In this document: in pieces, positions 61,515-64,000 of the stretch
Layout: each line of letters begins with the position of its first letter
Numbering within the stretch: position 1 is the first letter of the stretch
NCBI RefSeq assembly: GCF_003386795.1
Contig: NZ_QTUC01000001.1
Coordinates: forward strand, 1,426,001 to 1,490,000
DNA: 64,000 nt
Source of the DNA: Thermasporomyces composti
Lineage (GTDB): Bacteria; Actinomycetota; Actinomycetes; Propionibacteriales; Actinopolymorphaceae
Reading direction: 5' to 3'
The notes under the pieces: generated by a model
Told to the model about the DNA's origin: nothing
Seen by the model: the letters and a program-made list of their open reading frames with translations, nothing else
Database searches by the model: none
Made by a program: the position numbers and the translations under genes

Positions 61515-61904
61515 TCACACCCCGTGACCCTGGTTACCAGGCGCCGTCCCACCACCACTGGGCCGCGGACCCTTGGCGGCCTGCAGCCTCGGCTCGACGA
61601 CAACCTTCACGTGCGTCTCGACCCAGACGAGCAACGCCGAGAGCTGGAGCAACGCGAAGAAGATGGTAGGTCCGAGAAAGTCCCCGGACACCACCTTCGT
61701 GGACACCCAGGCACCCAGGAGCGTTGCCCCGAGCTGGACCGGGAACGTGTAGACGTCTCTTTGCCAAGCTTGCCGCAGCCGACCGACATCCGTCTCCTCT
61801 CGCTGGCGCGCCGCCGAGCGCATCAGACGAAGACAGCAGCCGACGACCACGGCGACGCAGAGCACGATGACAAGGTAACCAGCGAGCGAACCAGCTCGGG
61901 ACAT
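61515..61904 (-). CDS. Small membrane protein at end of YbaB/WXG-like cluster
   Basis: 129 aa, three predicted TMs (about 8-27, 53-73, 80-97) with a basic cytoplasmic loop RSAARQREETDVGRLRQAW and a Gly/Pro-rich tail. It follows the 62689-61940 gene by 35 nt on the same strand. Not recognised. Confidence 0.6.
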   Translation of the reverse strand: MSRAGSLAGYLVIVLCVAVVVGCCLRLMRSAARQREETDVGRLRQAWQRDVYTFPVQLGATLLGAWVSTKVVSGDFLGPTIFFALLQLSALLVWVETHVKVVVEPRLQAAKGPRPSGGGTAPGNQGHGV

Positions 61905-61939
61905 CGTGACCGCCCGTCCAAGTGAATCGCGTCTACCTA

Positions 61940-62689
61940 CTAGTAAATGTCCTCGGGAAACTCGATCGTGATGTCCTCGAAGTCGATCTCCCTCTCACCG
62001 CCGTAGACGTTGGTGGAGTCAGACGAGAAGGCCACCTTCTGGGTCCCGAAGATGAGCGACGACACCGCCTCCAACACCGGCTGCAGCTGTTGGAACATGA
62101 AAGCCACGACGGCGACCAGCCCTGCACCCACGGCCACCGACGCAGCGGCCGCCTGGGCAGAACCCAACACCGAATTGAGCAACGGCACGAGAACCAACGC
62201 TGCCCCGACACCCACGATCACTGCCTGGAGCAGTTGATCGGCGAGCTCGTTCATCTGGTTGATGGCTTCTTTGACCGCGTCGCTGTTGGTGTCGCAGGCT
62301 TGACCGACGGCCTTCGCCTCAGCGAGGAACTTCTGGATGAATGTGTCGAAGGCCTCTCTGTCAGCGAGCTCTTCCGGAGGCCCCCACTTCTCGCCGTCCT
62401 TCCCAAGGGCGTTCTTGATCGCCTCCTCAACCTGCTTGGGAAAGTCTTCGGACAGGGCCTTGCCGGCCGCGCCCCACTTACCGGCGGCCTCCTGCAGCTT
62501 CTCCTCGTCGACATCGGTGAGATAGAAGAGGAAAAGACTCGCTGCGACACCGAAAGCGATCCACGCCCAGTTGGCCTTCCCAGCATTGAGCAGGGCCTGC
62601 GCCGTCGTCATCTTGGGTGCGACAGTGCCGGTCTCCCCTAAGATGACCGCGCCTCGGGTGAGGGCTGGGGGAAGCTCGGGTACGGCCAC
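61940..62689 (-). CDS. WXG-like membrane protein, putative type VII-associated
   Basis: 249 aa. One TM near 41-57, a helical central part with KWGAAGKALSEDFPKQVEEAIKNAL and EKWGPPEEL, then two adjacent TMs (about 153-198) and an acidic C-terminus ending EFPEDIY. It resembles ESX/WXG100-related proteins with inserted membrane helices. AGGAG 6 nt before GTG 62689; two consecutive TAG stops. GC is visibly lower than in its neighbours. Function unknown. Confidence 0.6.
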   Translation of the reverse strand: MAVPELPPALTRGAVILGETGTVAPKMTTAQALLNAGKANWAWIAFGVAASLFLFYLTDVDEEKLQEAAGKWGAAGKALSEDFPKQVEEAIKNALGKDGEKWGPPEELADREAFDTFIQKFLAEAKAVGQACDTNSDAVKEAINQMNELADQLLQAVIVGVGAALVLVPLLNSVLGSAQAAAASVAVGAGLVAVVAFMFQQLQPVLEAVSSLIFGTQKVAFSSDSTNVYGGEREIDFEDITIEFPEDIY

Positions 62690-62707
62690 GTCTTACTCCT
62701 AACCTGT

Positions 62708-63007
62708 CTACTCCCTCACCACCCAGGGCTTGTCGGAGTTCTCCCAGTTCCTCGCGACGGTTTTCAGCTTGTTGCCCAAGGCCTCGAATCCTTCGATGCC
62801 CTTCGTCAGGTTCTCGACGTGGGTCTTCCTGGCCTCCTCGTGCTGGTTCCGCGCACGAATGCCCACCAAACCCATATCCAAGGTGCCGAGCTCGGCCTCG
62901 TCCAAGGCCCGTTTGGCGCCACGGAGCAGCACGATCGGGCCGTCTTCCTTCGTGAAGGCATCCGCCAGCTTCTTGATGGCGTCAGGGTGAACCTTCTTAT
63001 CCCCCAT
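62708..63007 (-). CDS. ESX-associated-like (DUF2580-like) small protein
   Basis: 99 aa, all helical. Begins GDKKVHPDAIKKLADAFTKEDGP and ends NWENSDKPWVVRE. Size, the N-terminal VHPDAI pattern and the two Trp near the end resemble ESX-1-associated/WXG-type proteins. Sits 6 nt after the YbaB-like gene, a pairing known around type VII systems. Confidence 0.55.
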   Translation of the reverse strand: MGDKKVHPDAIKKLADAFTKEDGPIVLLRGAKRALDEAELGTLDMGLVGIRARNQHEEARKTHVENLTKGIEGFEALGNKLKTVARNWENSDKPWVVRE

Positions 63008-63013
63008 CGTCGG

Positions 63014-63409
63014 TCACCGCCCCAGGTCACGCAGCCGCGACGGGACATTGACGCCTTGGCTGGCGAAGAACTCGTAGGGGTCGATGGAGCCGCCTCGAGC
63101 CAGCTGACCGAGCACACTGTCAGGGCCCCAGCACTCACCGATAGCTTCCTGGCTCCTCTGCACGAGTGCCTCCTGAGCGTCGTTGATGGCGGTGAGGATT
63201 GCCTCCGCGAGTTCCTCGCTTCCGAGCCGTAGGGCTCGAGGGTCGATCGTGAGGCTCTTCACCTTTCCTCCGGACCCGACGACGACCGAAACCCGCCCAT
63301 CGGCCGCCGACGCTTCCGCCTCCAGCGAGGACAGCTGTTCTTCCAGCTCCTTGCTGCGTTCGATCGTGCGTTCCGCTTCCTCGAGCAGTCGATCGAGCCC
63401 TGACGACAT
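63014..63409 (-). CDS. YbaB/EbfC-family protein
   Basis: 131 aa. N-terminal coiled coil (LDRLLEEAERTIERSKELEEQLSSLEAEASAADGRV) then VVVGSGGKVKSLTIDPRALRLGSEELAEAILTAINDAQ, the YbaB fold signature. Family members bind DNA, or in ESX loci act as EspL-like partners. First gene of the four-gene cluster; AAGGG precedes ATG 63409. Confidence 0.8.
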   Translation of the reverse strand: MSSGLDRLLEEAERTIERSKELEEQLSSLEAEASAADGRVSVVVGSGGKVKSLTIDPRALRLGSEELAEAILTAINDAQEALVQRSQEAIGECWGPDSVLGQLARGGSIDPYEFFASQGVNVPSRLRDLGR

Positions 63410-63499
63410 TCGGACATCCCTTCGGTCACGCGGACGATGTCACAGACGATACAGAGTCATGCACGGTCGTGAAGGGTCCCGCGTTCGGGCTGTGGACAC

Positions 63500-64000
63500 T
63501 CAGCCCGTGCTGGGGCCGGGGGCGCGGTCTCCGTCGAGGTCCGCGTAGGTCGCGAGCGACGCGGGTCGGCGAGCCTGCAGGTCGCGGGCCACCGCTTCGG
63601 CGTCACGCAGCACGCGGATGACGTTGGCGCCCGCCAGTCGGACGAGATCCTTCTCCGACCATCCGCGCTCCAGCAGCGCCGCGAACAGCCGCGGGTAGCC
63701 GGAGACGTCCTCCATGCCGACCGGGAAGGTGTCGGTCCCGTCGTAGTCGCCGCCCAACCCCACGTGGTCGATGCCGGCGACCTCGCGGACGTGCTCGATG
63801 TGCGCGACGACGTCCCCGATCGTCGCGGCCGGCTTGGGGTGGTCGCGCCGCCAGACCTTGGTGAACTGCTCGAACGCCTGGAGGTCGGTGTGCTTGACCC
63901 CCTGTGCGGCGGCGGCCTCGGCAGCCTCCGCACGCCAGCGCGCGCAGGCCGGCGACACGAACTCGGGCACGAACGTCACCATGCACACGCCGCCGTTGTC
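63500..64000 (-). CDS. Membrane dipeptidase, peptidase family M19 (N-terminus beyond window)
   Basis: The last 166 residues of a zinc dipeptidase; the start lies right of base 64000. DNGGVCMVTF, IDHVGLGGDYDGTDTFPVGMEDVSGYPRL (metal/substrate Asp) and LAGANVIRVLRDAE are M19 hallmarks. No sign of truncation at the C-terminus. Confidence 0.92.
   Translation of the reverse strand, partial: DNGGVCMVTFVPEFVSPACARWRAEAAEAAAAQGVKHTDLQAFEQFTKVWRRDHPKPAATIGDVVAHIEHVREVAGIDHVGLGGDYDGTDTFPVGMEDVSGYPRLFAALLERGWSEKDLVRLAGANVIRVLRDAEAVARDLQARRPASLATYADLDGDRAPGPSTG

Overview
The window is chromosomal DNA of a high-GC Gram-positive actinobacterium. The evidence is very high GC with strong GC3 bias, many GTG starts, 1-4 nt ATGA/GTGA overlaps between genes, frequent leaderless genes (TANNNT box 6-8 nt before the start codon), and lineage-typical families: DUF2530, DUF3027, DUF3152, DUF4031, MecA_N-type PBP, bacterial XPB helicase, a DinB/maleylpyruvate-isomerase-like (mycothiol-type) protein and a type VII-secretion-like YbaB/ESX cluster. 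I saw no rRNA, tRNA, CRISPR array, phage or insertion sequence. The species cannot be fixed from the sequence; a saprophytic, possibly compost or soil, Propionibacteriales/Actinopolymorpha-like organism is an inference.

Bases 1-23400 form a carbohydrate island centred on amino sugars and glycans. A LacI regulator (cut by the window edge) diverges from an NgcE-like ABC importer and a Gfo/Idh oxidoreductase - DUF993 - sugar-phosphate isomerase operon. That operon has its own promoter overlapped by a near-perfect LacI operator. A tightly coupled operon on the minus strand (SIS-type deaminase/isomerase, ROK kinase, NagA, class II aldolase) can phosphorylate, deacetylate and deaminate N-acetylhexosamines. 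Next come a divergent pair of intracellular glycosidases (a clan-A cellulase-like enzyme and a GH59 galactocerebrosidase homologue with a C-terminal F5/8-type domain), then a second ABC importer in operon with a secreted polysaccharide lyase family 8 enzyme, a divergent SDR, and a DeoR repressor. TTGTGCAC-type repeats occur both upstream of the deaminase operon and upstream of deoR, so the DeoR protein probably controls both. A GH20 beta-N-acetylhexosaminidase at 58.1 kb fits the same theme.

Bases 23400-41800 are mostly housekeeping and unlinked genes: pdxH, serC, a signal-anchored protein with a very tryptophan-rich cytoplasmic tail, DUF624, an aldo/keto reductase, DMT transporter, class B PBP, thpR, a MarR-MFS pair, an NCS2 purine permease, DUF2530/DUF3027, an MFS transporter and a cold-shock protein. 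At 23.5 kb there is a 12-codon reading frame behind an 18-nt perfect complement of the 16S rRNA tail.

Bases 42000-64000 carry two natural fusions (HAD phosphatase-LarE and DedA-LPG-synthase-like membrane protein), a META lipoprotein, a PfpI protein, an XPB helicase together with its usual Helicase_C_3 neighbour, DUF3152, a HAD-IIA phosphatase, a CBS protein, a DUF1906/SH3 cell-wall protein, GH20, DUF4031, CutC, a small four-gene YbaB/WXG-like membrane cluster and a partial M19 dipeptidase.
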